Source: Pseudoroseicyclus aestuarii (GTDB taxonomy: Bacteria; Pseudomonadota; Alphaproteobacteria; Rhodobacterales; Rhodobacteraceae). From it: a stretch of 64,000 nucleotides of DNA. Position 1 is the first letter of the stretch. The number at the start of each line of letters is the position of its first letter. This document shows positions 45,635 to 55,430 of the stretch, in pieces. The notes under the pieces were generated by a model. It did not search any database. It was given only the letters and a program-made list of their open reading frames with translations, and was not told where the DNA came from. The stretch spans positions 496,001 to 560,000 of the forward strand of contig NZ_QJTE01000002.1 in assembly GCF_003217255.1 (NCBI RefSeq), written 5' to 3'. Both the position numbers and the translations under genes were made by a program.

Positions 45635-47602
45635 TCATTCGCCCGAGACGTCGAGGTCGTCGGGGCGCGCGCGGGGCAGGCCCGGCGCCTCGGCCGCGTC
45701 CTGCGCGGTGTCTGCTTCGCCCTCGGCGGTCTCGCTGTCTTCCGCCTCTGCCTCGGCGTCCCCGGGCGCGGCGTCCTCTGCTTCGCTCTCGGCCTCCGCC
45801 GCCTCGGCTGAGGCGCCGATCAGGTTGAACTCGATCCGGCGGTTGGCTTCGCGGCCCTCTTCGGTGGCGTTGTCGGCGATGGGATCGGCCTCGCCGTAGC
45901 CGACCGCCTCGAAGGCGGCGACGGGCACGCGGGCCTGCCGCAGCGTGTCCAGCACCGCATCGGCCCGGCGCTGGCTCAGGCGCTGGTTGCCGCCCTCGGA
46001 GCCCTGCGAATCGGTATAGCCCGCGACCTCGAGTTCGATATTGGGGCAGCGCTGCAGGATCTCGGCGATCTGGTCGACGACGGGGCGCGTGCCCGCGGTG
46101 ATCGAGGCGCTGCCCGGATCGAAGGTGATCTTCTGCGCCTGGCTGACGAAGCGAATCTGCTGCACGCATTCCTGCGGGCTGGGCAGCCCGGCGATGGGAT
46201 CGAGCGCCTCGACATAGGTGACGTCCAGCGCCAGCTCCGCCGCGGGGCCGAGGCGGTCGGCCACCATCACCGCGATCTCGTCGCTGGCGTCGGCATTGCC
46301 GGTCTGGCCGCGCAGGTCGATGCCCTCGGGCGTGACGGTCAGCGTCCCGTTCGACAGTTCGGCCAGCGCGCTCAGCCCGGTCAGCACCCGCAGGGACCAG
46401 TCGCCGGGCAGGTCCTGCGCCAGCCGCGTGCCGTCGCTGATCTCGGCGCCGAACTCGGCCCGCGCCAGCTGCGCGGCGGTCTGCTTGGCCTGGGCATCGG
46501 GCATCCGCCCGCGCAGGCGCAGCGGCCCCTCCTCGGGGAGGGTGGCGGTGAACTGGGGCGGCCCCTCGGGCTGCGGCTCGGGCGTCTCGGGCAGCTCCGC
46601 CTCGAGCGCGAAGAGGTCGGGCAGATCGCCGGTCAGGTCGCCCACGACCTCGTCGAAGAGGGCCGGCGCCGTACCCATCGGCGCGACGAGCGAGACGTCG
46701 GCATCGGAGAAGGTCAGCGTGCCGCCGCCCAGCGCCTGCACCGCGGCGATGCCGCGGGCCACCGCCTCGCCCCAGCGGGTCGAGGGCACGCCAAGGCCCA
46801 GCCGGCAGGTGGCCGGGCCGGGCACGCCGGCCTCGATCGCGGCCTCGACGATGCGCGCGCGCGCCTCTTCGGTATCGGCGGAGCAGGCGTCGAAATGGGC
46901 GGTGCCGTCCTCTTCCATGACGAAGCGCAGGGTGAAGGGGGTGATGACGGGGCGCGGCGCGCTGACAGAAAGATCGAGCTCGACCTCCTCCGGCGCCTCG
47001 GCCTCGAGCGTGGTGATCAGCTCGCGCTGTTCCTCGGGGCTGTCGGCGATGGTCTCGATCGCCACGTGCCCCGCCCCGACCGAGATCTTGGCCCGCGGCA
47101 GCGTCTCGAGCGTCTCGATGGCGAAGCGCAGCGCGGCGTTCCAATCCTCGGGCAGCGGGTAGTCGGCCTCGTCCAGCAGGTCGGTCACCGTCGCGCCGCC
47201 CGCGATGCGGCCGATGGCGCGGGTCATCGCCTCGCGGTCGGTGCTGGCGGGCACGAGGCCGATCAGCGAGACGCCGGAATCGTTGCGCAGGATCTCGACG
47301 GCGAAGTCCGGCACCTCGATCGGCTCGGCGGCGGCGACGCTCATCGCGTCGATCACCCGGCTCGCCTCGACCACGCCGCCGGCGGCGGAGATGGCGCGGA
47401 AGCGGTCCGCCTCGCTCGGGGCCTCGCCCTCGATCACCACCTGCAGCCCGTCGGCCTGCACCCGCGTCCAGTCGAATTCCGCCAGCGCCTCGCGCACCGA
47501 GCGGGTCGAGGCGCCCTCGACCACCGCGACGGCGACGCGGGCCGAGACGGCGCAGAGCGCTGCGGCGAGGACGAAGGCGAAAAGCGGGATCAGGCGACGC
47601 AT
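45635..47602 (-). CDS. OmpA-family peptidoglycan-binding protein with acidic tail
   Basis: A 655-residue envelope protein. The N-terminal hydrophobic segment (MRRLIPLFAFVLAAALCAVSARVAVAVV) is a signal or anchor. BON-like repeats follow in the first half (VIEGEAPSEADRFRAI, SLIGLVPAS). The OmpA domain is at about 490-600, with FDPGSASI, VAGYTDSQGSEGGNQRLSQRRADAV and GYGEADPIADN, including the Asp and Arg that bind diaminopimelate. The last 50 residues are Glu/Ala-rich. The start at 47602 leaves out an unlikely Cys/Arg-rich upstream extension. It probably stabilises envelope to wall contact. Confidence 0.87.
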   Translation of the reverse strand: MRRLIPLFAFVLAAALCAVSARVAVAVVEGASTRSVREALAEFDWTRVQADGLQVVIEGEAPSEADRFRAISAAGGVVEASRVIDAMSVAAAEPIEVPDFAVEILRNDSGVSLIGLVPASTDREAMTRAIGRIAGGATVTDLLDEADYPLPEDWNAALRFAIETLETLPRAKISVGAGHVAIETIADSPEEQRELITTLEAEAPEEVELDLSVSAPRPVITPFTLRFVMEEDGTAHFDACSADTEEARARIVEAAIEAGVPGPATCRLGLGVPSTRWGEAVARGIAAVQALGGGTLTFSDADVSLVAPMGTAPALFDEVVGDLTGDLPDLFALEAELPETPEPQPEGPPQFTATLPEEGPLRLRGRMPDAQAKQTAAQLARAEFGAEISDGTRLAQDLPGDWSLRVLTGLSALAELSNGTLTVTPEGIDLRGQTGNADASDEIAVMVADRLGPAAELALDVTYVEALDPIAGLPSPQECVQQIRFVSQAQKITFDPGSASITAGTRPVVDQIAEILQRCPNIELEVAGYTDSQGSEGGNQRLSQRRADAVLDTLRQARVPVAAFEAVGYGEADPIADNATEEGREANRRIEFNLIGASAEAAEAESEAEDAAPGDAEAEAEDSETAEGEADTAQDAAEAPGLPRARPDDLDVSGE

Positions 47603-47666
47603 CGGCTGGGGGACCTGCGGCTGTTTCGGGCGCCCCCTTCTAGGGCGCCCGCAGGCCGAGGTACAA

Positions 47667-48644
47667 TCACAGCGCCGAGGCGACGGCGAAAAACAGCACA
47701 GGCAGCAGCCCGGCATCCCGGTTCGAGCGGAACAGTCGCAGCAGACCGGCCGTATCGTCCGCGTCGAAGCGCGCCAGCTGCCATGTCATGTGCCAGCCCA
47801 GCGCCCAGGGCCCCGCCAGCGCCACCAGCAGCGACAGGATCGACCGCTCCTGCGCCGCAAGGACGACGGCGGTGCCCATCAGCAGCACCGTCAGCACGAG
47901 GAACCCGCGCAGCCAGCGCCTTGTGTTCTCGCCGAAGAGGCGGGCGGTGGATTTCACGCCGATCAGCGCGTCGTCCTCGGTGTCTTGATGGGCGTAGATC
48001 GTGTCGTAGAACAGCGTCCAGGCGATGCCCGCGAGGTACAGCAGCACCGGCGCCCAGCCCAGCGTGCCGGTCAGCGCCGCCCATGCCAGCAGCGCGCCCC
48101 AGTTGAAGGCGAGGCCGAGGAAGACCTGCGGCCACCAGGTGAAGCGCTTGGCAAAGGGATAGACGGCGACGGGCAGCAGCGACAGCACGCCAAGGCCAAT
48201 GGCGGCCCAGCGGAAACTCAGCAGGATGGCGCAGGCCACCAGCGCCTGCACCGCCATCCACACCAGCGCGCCCTTCACGCTGACGGCGCCCGAGGGGATC
48301 GGGCGCGAGCGGGTGCGCGCCACCCGCCCGTCGATGTGCCGGTCGGTCACGTCGTTCCAGGTGCAGCCCGCGCCGCGCATCAGAAAGGCGCCGATCGCGC
48401 AGCCCGCCGCGATCCAGGCGCCCTGCCAGCCGAAGCGCCCAGCGCTCAGCGCCGCCAGCGCAAGGCCCCACCAGCAGGGCAGCAGCAGCAGCCATGTGCC
48501 GATCGGCCTGTCGGCCCGCGACAGCCGCAGGAAGGGCCGCGCCCACTGCGGCGCGCCGGTATCGACCCAGTTTCCGGTGACGGAATCCGAGACCCGCCCA
48601 TGCGCGGGATCCCGATGCTCTGGCGCCGCGCCCCTGCCGGTCAT
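47667..48644 (-). CDS. ubiA: 4-hydroxybenzoate polyprenyltransferase
   Basis: A 325-residue membrane prenyltransferase of ubiquinone synthesis. Both Asp-rich motifs are intact: NDVTDRHID near 97 and DTIYAHQD near 215. About nine transmembrane helices are evident. It begins only 12 bases from the divergent rsmE start, so the real start may be a little downstream (for example a GTG at VSDSVTGNW), since the first residues look unstructured. Together with COQ9 and etf genes the window is rich in quinone functions. Confidence 0.95.
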   Translation of the reverse strand: MTGRGAAPEHRDPAHGRVSDSVTGNWVDTGAPQWARPFLRLSRADRPIGTWLLLLPCWWGLALAALSAGRFGWQGAWIAAGCAIGAFLMRGAGCTWNDVTDRHIDGRVARTRSRPIPSGAVSVKGALVWMAVQALVACAILLSFRWAAIGLGVLSLLPVAVYPFAKRFTWWPQVFLGLAFNWGALLAWAALTGTLGWAPVLLYLAGIAWTLFYDTIYAHQDTEDDALIGVKSTARLFGENTRRWLRGFLVLTVLLMGTAVVLAAQERSILSLLVALAGPWALGWHMTWQLARFDADDTAGLLRLFRSNRDAGLLPVLFFAVASAL

Positions 48645-48656
48645 ATGGTCTGCCCC

Positions 48657-49379
48657 ATGGCTGTTCCGAGGCTCTATCTAGATCACCCGCTGGCGCCGGG
48701 GCAAACCGTTCCTCTGGAACGGGCGCAGGCGCATTACCTCTCCTCCGTCATGCGGCTGGGGGCGGGGGCCGAAGTCCTCGTCTTCAATGGTCGCGACGGC
48801 GAGGTGCTTGCCCGCATCGAGGAGGCCGGCAAGCGCGGCGGATCGCTGCGCGTCGAGGCGGCGACGAAACCGCAGATGGCGCCGCCCGATCTCTGGCTGC
48901 TGTTCGCACCGATCAAGAAGGCGCGCACCGATTTCATCGTCGAGAAGGCGACAGAGATGGGCGCCGCGCGCATCCTGCCTGTACTGACCGATTACACCAA
49001 TGCCGAGCGCGTGCGCACGGACCGGCTTCAAGCCCATGCCGTAGAGGCCGCCGAGCAATGCGGCGGCACCTATGTGCCGCAGGTGGCAGAGCCGGTGAAG
49101 CTGGGGGCCCTGCTGGATGGCTGGGACCCGGCGCGGCGGCTGATGTTCTGCGACGAGGCGCTGGTGGGCGCAGGCTCGGGCCTGCCCGCGCGGGCCGCCG
49201 CGCCGGGGCCATGGGCGATCCTGATCGGGCCCGAGGGCGGTTTCACCGAGGTCGAGCGCAAGCGCATGGCGGGCCTCGAGGCATCGGTGGCCGTCAGCCT
49301 CGGCCCGCGGATCCTGCGCGCCGATACCGCCGCCGTGGCGGCGATGACGCTGTGGCAGAGCGCGCTGGGGGACTGGTGA
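48657..49379 (+). CDS. rsmE: 16S rRNA m3U1498 methyltransferase
   Basis: A 240-residue SPOUT-class methyltransferase of the small-subunit rRNA. The N-terminal PUA-like domain starts VPRLYLDHPLAPGQTV. The SAM-binding trefoil knot shows FAPIKKARTDFIVEKATEMG, AILIGPEGGFTEVE and SLGPRILRADTAAVAAM. An ATG at 48645 is in frame but the family starts at 48657. The stop TGA overlaps the GNAT start (TGATG). Confidence 0.96.
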   Translation: MAVPRLYLDHPLAPGQTVPLERAQAHYLSSVMRLGAGAEVLVFNGRDGEVLARIEEAGKRGGSLRVEAATKPQMAPPDLWLLFAPIKKARTDFIVEKATEMGAARILPVLTDYTNAERVRTDRLQAHAVEAAEQCGGTYVPQVAEPVKLGALLDGWDPARRLMFCDEALVGAGSGLPARAAAPGPWAILIGPEGGFTEVERKRMAGLEASVAVSLGPRILRADTAAVAAMTLWQSALGDW

Positions 49380-50254
49380 TGACTGGCTCCCGGCTCTGGC
49401 CGGCGGATCGCGGCGACGTGCCGGCGCTGCGCGATTTCCTGCAGCGGCATGTGCTGACCTCGATGTTCCCGCTGTCGAACCTCGATGAGTTCGGGCTGGT
49501 CGTCGATATCGCCGACCACCCGCGCGCCACGCGGTTCTGGCTGGAGCAGGGGCCGGAGGGGCTGCGCGGCGTACTGGGGTTGACGGTGGCCGGCATGGCG
49601 ATGCCGCAGATGCCCGGCGGCGACATGGGTGCCGCCGCCCGCGCGCTGGCGGGGCAGGAGGTCTTCGGCATCACCGGCGAAAGCGGGCAGGTCGCCGCTC
49701 TGGCGCAGGCGCTGGACGCCGGGACCCGCCCGCTGCGGATGAACGACGACGAGCCGCAGTATGCGCTGGATCTTGCGAATCTCGTGATTCCCGATGGAGA
49801 CAGCCGCCTCGTGCCGCTGGACGAGACGCAGCGAGAGGTGGCGATTCAATGGCGCGCCGCCTACGAGCAGGAGGTGCTGGGCGAGACGGCCGAGCGCGCG
49901 CCAGGGGTCGCGGCGCGCGGCGTCGCCGAGTGGATCGCGGGCGGCAGCCACCGCGTGCTGCTGCAGGACGGAGAGCCGGTGGCGATGACCGGCTTCAACG
50001 CCGCGCTGCCCGACATCGTGCAGATCGGCGGCGTCTACACCCCGCCCGCCCTGCGCGGGCGGGGCCTCGCGCGGCGCGCCGTCGCACTGCATCTGGAGGA
50101 GGCGCGGGAAGCCGGGGTGCGCCGCGCGACGCTCTTCGCAAGCTCTGCCGCCGCGGCGCGCGCCTACGAGGCGATCGGCTTCCGGCAGGTCGGCCGTTTC
50201 ACCATCCTTCTTTTCGCCCAGCCTTTCGTGGTGCCGGAGGCGGCGGATGGCTGA
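49379..50254 (+). CDS. GNAT-family N-acetyltransferase
   Basis: A 291-residue acetyltransferase. The C-terminal GNAT domain (about 150-285) has the acetyl-CoA-binding motif VYTPPALRGRGLARRAVALHLEEAREAG and the later ASSAAAARAYEAIGFRQVGRF. The N-terminal half is a diverged, possibly GNAT-like domain. It overlaps rsmE by one base at its start and the next gene by eight bases at its end, so it belongs to the rsmE operon. Substrate unknown. Confidence 0.87.
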   Translation: MTGSRLWPADRGDVPALRDFLQRHVLTSMFPLSNLDEFGLVVDIADHPRATRFWLEQGPEGLRGVLGLTVAGMAMPQMPGGDMGAAARALAGQEVFGITGESGQVAALAQALDAGTRPLRMNDDEPQYALDLANLVIPDGDSRLVPLDETQREVAIQWRAAYEQEVLGETAERAPGVAARGVAEWIAGGSHRVLLQDGEPVAMTGFNAALPDIVQIGGVYTPPALRGRGLARRAVALHLEEAREAGVRRATLFASSAAAARAYEAIGFRQVGRFTILLFAQPFVVPEAADG

Positions 50255-50801
50255 GTTCCTGAGGCCCGAGGCGCGCGCCGCCCTCTGGCGGGCGCGCGAG
50301 GCGATCGTTGCGCTGGTCGTGGCGGCGCTGGGCGGCTGGTGGGCCGCCGAAAGCTTCGGCGCCATGCGCTGGCTGGGGCTTGTCGTCTGCGCCGCCGGGC
50401 TGGTCGCGGCGGCGGCGGCGGTGCAGCGGCTGCGGGTGCCGCGCGGCGGGACGGGACCGGGCGTGGTGACGCTGGACGAGGGGCGGATCGCCTACATGGG
50501 GCCGCTGACCGGCGGCAGCATCGACCTCGCCTCGGTCGAGGTGCTGAAGCTGGATCGCGGCGCCACGCCGCCGCACTGGATCCTCGAAGGGCAGGGCGCG
50601 CGGCTGGAGGTGCCGGCCACGGCGCTGGGCGCCGAGGTGCTGCCCGACGGCTTCGCCCAGCTGCGCGGGTTTCGCCACGGCCAGATGATGGCGGCGCTGA
50701 ACGACGCGGGCCGCGGGATGATCACCGTCTGGGACGGGCGCCGCGCCGCGCCGCAGGTTCCGCGCGACGGAACGCCGGGGGACCGCCGCCGCCTGCATTG
50801 A
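50247..50801 (+). CDS. Conserved hypothetical two-helix membrane protein
   Basis: A 184-residue protein of unknown function. Two transmembrane helices (about 17-35, 42-60) are joined by a short loop. The soluble part from 70 on is a small beta-rich domain (VVTLDEGRIAYMGPLTGGSIDLASVEVLKL). The ATG at 50247 overlaps the GNAT gene by eight bases. No motif gives an activity. It is in the rsmE-gshA cluster. Confidence 0.72.
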   Translation: MAEFLRPEARAALWRAREAIVALVVAALGGWWAAESFGAMRWLGLVVCAAGLVAAAAAVQRLRVPRGGTGPGVVTLDEGRIAYMGPLTGGSIDLASVEVLKLDRGATPPHWILEGQGARLEVPATALGAEVLPDGFAQLRGFRHGQMMAALNDAGRGMITVWDGRRAAPQVPRDGTPGDRRRLH

Positions 50802-50872
50802 CTTGCGGCCCTCGCATGGGCACCTGTGGCAAACCCGAAAACGGCGGGTGCAGCAGCGACGGAGCCAGACTG

Positions 50873-52243
50873 ATGTCCATCCCCCAGACCGGCGGAGGCG
50901 CGATCGAGCGCCCCGAGCAGCTGGCCGAATATCTTGCCGCCGGCTGCAAGCCCGCCGAGGACTGGCGCATCGGCACCGAGCACGAGAAGTTCGGCTACGA
51001 CAAGACCACGCTGCTGCCGCTGCCCTACGAGGGGCGCACCTCGATCCGCTCCATGCTCGAAGGGCTGCGGGACCGCCACGGCTGGGCCCCGGTGAGCGAG
51101 CAGGGCAACCTGATCGGCCTCGAGCGTGAGGGGGCGAACATCAGCCTCGAGCCCGGCGGCCAGCTGGAGCTGTCTGGCGCGCCGCTGGAGACGATCCACC
51201 AGACCTGCGATGAGGTGAACGGCCACCTGGCCGAGGTGAAGGACGTCGCCGATGCGATCGGCGCCGGCTTCATCGGCCTTGGCGCCGCGCCGATCTGGTC
51301 CGAGGATCAGACCCCGCTGATGCCCAAGGGCCGCTACAAGCTGATGGACCGCTACATGCGCGAGGTCGGGACCCACGGCACGCAGATGATGCGGCGCACC
51401 TGCACGGTGCAGGTGAACCTCGATTTCTCCTCCGAGGCGGACATGGTCAAGAAGCTGCGCGTGTCGCTGGCGCTGCAGCCGGTGGCCACCGCGCTCTTCG
51501 CCAATTCGCCCTTCTTCGACGGCAAGCCGAACGGTCTGAAAAGCTGGCGCAGCCGGATCTGGCGCGGGCTGGACGATGCCCGGACCGGGATGCTGCCCTT
51601 CGCCTTCGATGAGGGCATGGGCTTCCAGGCTTACGTCGACTGGGCGCTCGATGTGCCGATGTACTTCGTCTACCGCGAGGGGCGCTACATCGATGCCACC
51701 GGCCAGTCGTTCCGCGACTTCATGAAAGGCAAGCTGCCGGCCCTGCCGGGCGAGCTGCCGACGCTTTCGGACTGGGCCGATCACCTGACGACGGCCTTCC
51801 CGGAGGTCCGCGTCAAGAAGTTCATCGAGATGCGCGGCGCCGACGGCGGCCCCTGGCGGCGGCTCTGCGCGCTGCCCGCCTACTGGGTCGGGCTGCTTTA
51901 CGACGGCGCGGCGCTGGATGCGGCTTGGGATCTGGTGAAGGGCTGGGACGCGGACACGCGCGAGGGGCTGCGCGTCGCAGCCTCCGAGCGGGCGCTGGAG
52001 GCCGAGGCGGGCGGGGTGAAGATGCTCGAAGTCGCCCGCGCCAGCGTCGAGATCGCCGAGGCGGGTTTGAAGGCCCGCGCGCGCGAGGGCGCCGGCGGGC
52101 TGATCGCCGACGAGACGCATTTCCTTTCGGCCCTGAAGGAGAGCGTCGAGACCGGGCAGACCCCGGCGGACGAGCTTCTGGCGCGCTATCACGGCGATTG
52201 GAACGGCGATCTGAGCCGGATCTACGGCGAATATTCCTACTGA
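50873..52243 (+). CDS. gshA: Glutamate--cysteine ligase (alphaproteobacterial/plant type)
   Basis: Makes gamma-glutamylcysteine, the first step of glutathione synthesis. The 456-residue length is normal for this type. Features: WRIGTEHEKFGYD, LEREGANISLEPGGQLELSGAP, MMRRTCTVQVNLDF, SRIWRGLDDARTGMLPFAF, KKFIEMRGADGGPWRRLCALPAYWVGLLY. The ATG at 50873 is preceded by a weak GGAG site (GGAGCCAGACTG). It follows the rsmE cluster and ends before dispersed element copy 5. Confidence 0.95.
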   Translation: MSIPQTGGGAIERPEQLAEYLAAGCKPAEDWRIGTEHEKFGYDKTTLLPLPYEGRTSIRSMLEGLRDRHGWAPVSEQGNLIGLEREGANISLEPGGQLELSGAPLETIHQTCDEVNGHLAEVKDVADAIGAGFIGLGAAPIWSEDQTPLMPKGRYKLMDRYMREVGTHGTQMMRRTCTVQVNLDFSSEADMVKKLRVSLALQPVATALFANSPFFDGKPNGLKSWRSRIWRGLDDARTGMLPFAFDEGMGFQAYVDWALDVPMYFVYREGRYIDATGQSFRDFMKGKLPALPGELPTLSDWADHLTTAFPEVRVKKFIEMRGADGGPWRRLCALPAYWVGLLYDGAALDAAWDLVKGWDADTREGLRVAASERALEAEAGGVKMLEVARASVEIAEAGLKARAREGAGGLIADETHFLSALKESVETGQTPADELLARYHGDWNGDLSRIYGEYSY

Positions 52244-52268
52244 CGCCGCGCGGGGCCGCGGCGGCGGA

Positions 52269-52322
52269 GCGGGGGGCCAGCCCCCCGCACCCCCCGGAGT
52301 ATTTGAGGAAACATGAAGGGGG
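52269..52322 (+). repeat. Dispersed intergenic element, copy 5
   Basis: An 8-bp hairpin GCGGGGGG/CCCCCCGC with loop CCAG is followed by ACCCCCCGGAGTATTTGAGG and then AAACATGAAGGGGG. It is the second subtype (GGAGTATTT...CATGAAGGGG), nearly identical to copy 6. It lies between convergent gshA and plsY. Confidence 0.8.
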
Positions 52323-52907
52323 CTAGCGCCCCTTGCCGGCGCGCGGCTCGGTGCCGTTCAGAAGGCGGCGGATGTTCGAGACGTGGCGGATGTAGATCAG
52401 CACCGCCAGGATCAGCGCCAGGAGCGCGATCTCGGGCCGGCCGAGCAGCAGCGCCCAGAGCGGGGCGAGGGCGGCGGCGATCAGTGCCGAAAGCGAGCTG
52501 ATGCGCGTGGCGAAGAAACCGGCCGCCCAGGTGGCGCAGGCCAGCAGGCCCACCGGCCATGCCAGCGCCAGCAGCAGGCCGAGATGGGTCGCCACGCCCT
52601 TGCCGCCGCGAAAGCGCAGCCAGACCGGGAAGCAGTGCCCGAGGAAGGCGGCCGTGGCGGCGGCGTAACTGGCCGCTTCGCCGCCGAAGTGCCGCGCCAG
52701 GAGGACCGCCAGCGCGCCCTTGCCGCCGTCGAGCAGCAGCGTCGCGAGGCCGATGCTGCGCCCGCCGGTGCGGGCGACATTGGTGGCGCCGATATTGCCC
52801 GAGCCGGACTTGCGCGGATCGCCCTTGCCGGCGGCGATCATCAGGATCACGCCGAAGGGGATCGATCCCAGAAGGTAGCCGATGACGGCCCAGAGCGCGG
52901 CGGTCAT
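52323..52907 (-). CDS. plsY: Glycerol-3-phosphate acyltransferase
   Basis: A 194-residue integral membrane enzyme that acylates glycerol-3-phosphate with acyl-phosphate, opening phospholipid synthesis. Motifs: GSIPFGVILMIAAGKGDPRKSGSGNIGATNVARTGG, FLGHCFPVWLRFRGGKGVATHLG and the helical hydrophobic remainder (about five helices). The ATG overlaps the pyrC-like stop (ATGA). Confidence 0.96.
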   Translation of the reverse strand: MTAALWAVIGYLLGSIPFGVILMIAAGKGDPRKSGSGNIGATNVARTGGRSIGLATLLLDGGKGALAVLLARHFGGEAASYAAATAAFLGHCFPVWLRFRGGKGVATHLGLLLALAWPVGLLACATWAAGFFATRISSLSALIAAALAPLWALLLGRPEIALLALILAVLIYIRHVSNIRRLLNGTEPRAGKGR

Positions 52908-54181
52908 GCCTCGCCCCCGTGCACGCGGCTGCCGCCGACCCAGGTGCCGAGGACGCGGCCCTGCATGCGGGCGCCGTCGAAGGGCGTGTTCACGGACTTC
53001 GACAGCAGCGTCCAGCGGTCGAGGACGAAGGGCGCATCCGGGTCGAAGAGCACGAGGTCGGCGGGCGCGCCGAGCGCGAGGCGTCCAGTCTCGAGGCCGA
53101 GGCGCCGCGAGGGGTTCAGCGACAGCGCGCGGAAGAGCTGCGGCAGGGTGAGGTCGCCGGCGTGGACGAGGCGCAGGGCGGCGGGGAGCAGCGTCTGCAG
53201 TCCCACGGCGCCAGAAGCGGCTTCTTCGAAGGGCAGGCGCTTGCTCTCTTCGTCCTGGGGCGTGTGCATCGAGCAGAGGATGTCGATCAGCCCGGAGGCC
53301 AGCGCCTCGACCACGGCCTTGCGGTCGTCCTCGGACCGGAGCGGCGGCTTGAGCTTGAAGAAGGTGCGGTAGTCCGCGACGTCGAGCTCGTTCAGCGTCA
53401 GGTGATGGATGCCGACGCCCGCGGTGATGTCGAGGCCGTTGCGCTTGGCCCGTTCGAGCGCGGGCAGGGCGCGGTCGGTGGTGATCTGGTCAACATGGTA
53501 GCGCGCGCCCGTCATCTCGATCAGGGCGATGTCGCGGTCGAGGCCCATGCGCTCGGCCATGGGGGTCACGGAGGGCAGCCCGCGCAGTGAGGCGAAGGGG
53601 CCCGAGGTCGCGCAGGCGCCGCGCGAGAGGCCCGGCTCCTGCACATGGCCGATCACCAGCGCCTTCATCGCCGCGGCATAGCCGAGCGCGCGGGAGAAGA
53701 CGCGGGTATCGGTGACGACGTGGTCGCAATCGGAAAAGGCGACGGCGCCGGCATCCGAAAGCAGGCCCAGCTCCGTCATCTCGCGGCCCTCGCGGCCCTT
53801 GGTGAGGGCGGCCATGGGCAGCACCCGCACTGGCGCATCGGCCTGCGCGCGGCGATGGACGAATTCCAGCGTCTCGGGCGTGTCGATGGCGGGATCGGTG
53901 TCGGGGCGGGTGACGATGGTGGTCACGCCGCCGGCGGCGGCGGCGCGGCCGGCGCTGCGGAAGCTTTCCTTGTGCCGCTCGCCGGGTTCGGAGACCTTGA
54001 CGCCAAGGTCCACGATACCGGGGGCAAGGCAGGCGCCGCGACAGTCGATGCTGCCCTCGGGCGCCGCGCCGGGGGAGAGGAGGGCGGCGATGCGCCCGTC
54101 CTCGATCAGCAGGCCGCCCGGACTTTCGGTGCCGGCCTCGGGGTCGATCAGGCGCAGGTTATGCAGGCTCGTTCGGGTCAT
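52904..54181 (-). CDS. Dihydroorotase-like protein lacking metal ligands (PyrC' / PyrX type)
   Basis: A 425-residue cyclic amidohydrolase homologue. The metal motif D-x-H-x-H-x-R is here DLGVKVSEPG (residues 58-67): both histidines are replaced (G60, K62) and the substrate arginine is S64. The late Asp in the T-D-H-A-P-H motif is M305 in CSMHTPQ. Hence it is probably not a catalytic dihydroorotase. Such homologues in Pseudomonas help assemble aspartate transcarbamoylase. Family members in Rhodobacteraceae commonly sit between pyrB and plsY; pyrB is absent from the window and mdh is next instead. A non-catalytic partner is my inference. Confidence 0.85.
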   Translation of the reverse strand: MTRTSLHNLRLIDPEAGTESPGGLLIEDGRIAALLSPGAAPEGSIDCRGACLAPGIVDLGVKVSEPGERHKESFRSAGRAAAAGGVTTIVTRPDTDPAIDTPETLEFVHRRAQADAPVRVLPMAALTKGREGREMTELGLLSDAGAVAFSDCDHVVTDTRVFSRALGYAAAMKALVIGHVQEPGLSRGACATSGPFASLRGLPSVTPMAERMGLDRDIALIEMTGARYHVDQITTDRALPALERAKRNGLDITAGVGIHHLTLNELDVADYRTFFKLKPPLRSEDDRKAVVEALASGLIDILCSMHTPQDEESKRLPFEEAASGAVGLQTLLPAALRLVHAGDLTLPQLFRALSLNPSRRLGLETGRLALGAPADLVLFDPDAPFVLDRWTLLSKSVNTPFDGARMQGRVLGTWVGGSRVHGGEA

Positions 54182-54257
54182 GGTCCGCCGCTACCGGAAG
54201 GGGGCGCGCCGCGGGTCGCGGCGCGCTGGGGCCGGGGGCGGGGCCCCGGCCGGGCGA

Positions 54258-55325
<1,068 letters not shown>

Positions 55326-55379
55326 CTACGGCATATCGGCACGAAAAGGCACATCCTCACGAACAAGCAGGGCGGCACG

Positions 55380-55406
55380 AAAAAGGCCGCCCCCGAAGGG
55401 ACGGCC
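55380..55406 (-). terminator. Intrinsic terminator after the PRC-barrel gene
   Basis: On the minus strand a 9-bp stem GGCCGTCCC/GGGGCGGCC with one G-U pair and a TTCG loop runs into TTTTT. It starts about 25 bases beyond the PRC gene stop. Confidence 0.9.
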
Positions 55407-55430
55407 CGTTTGATGCAGGCGAGGCGTGAC

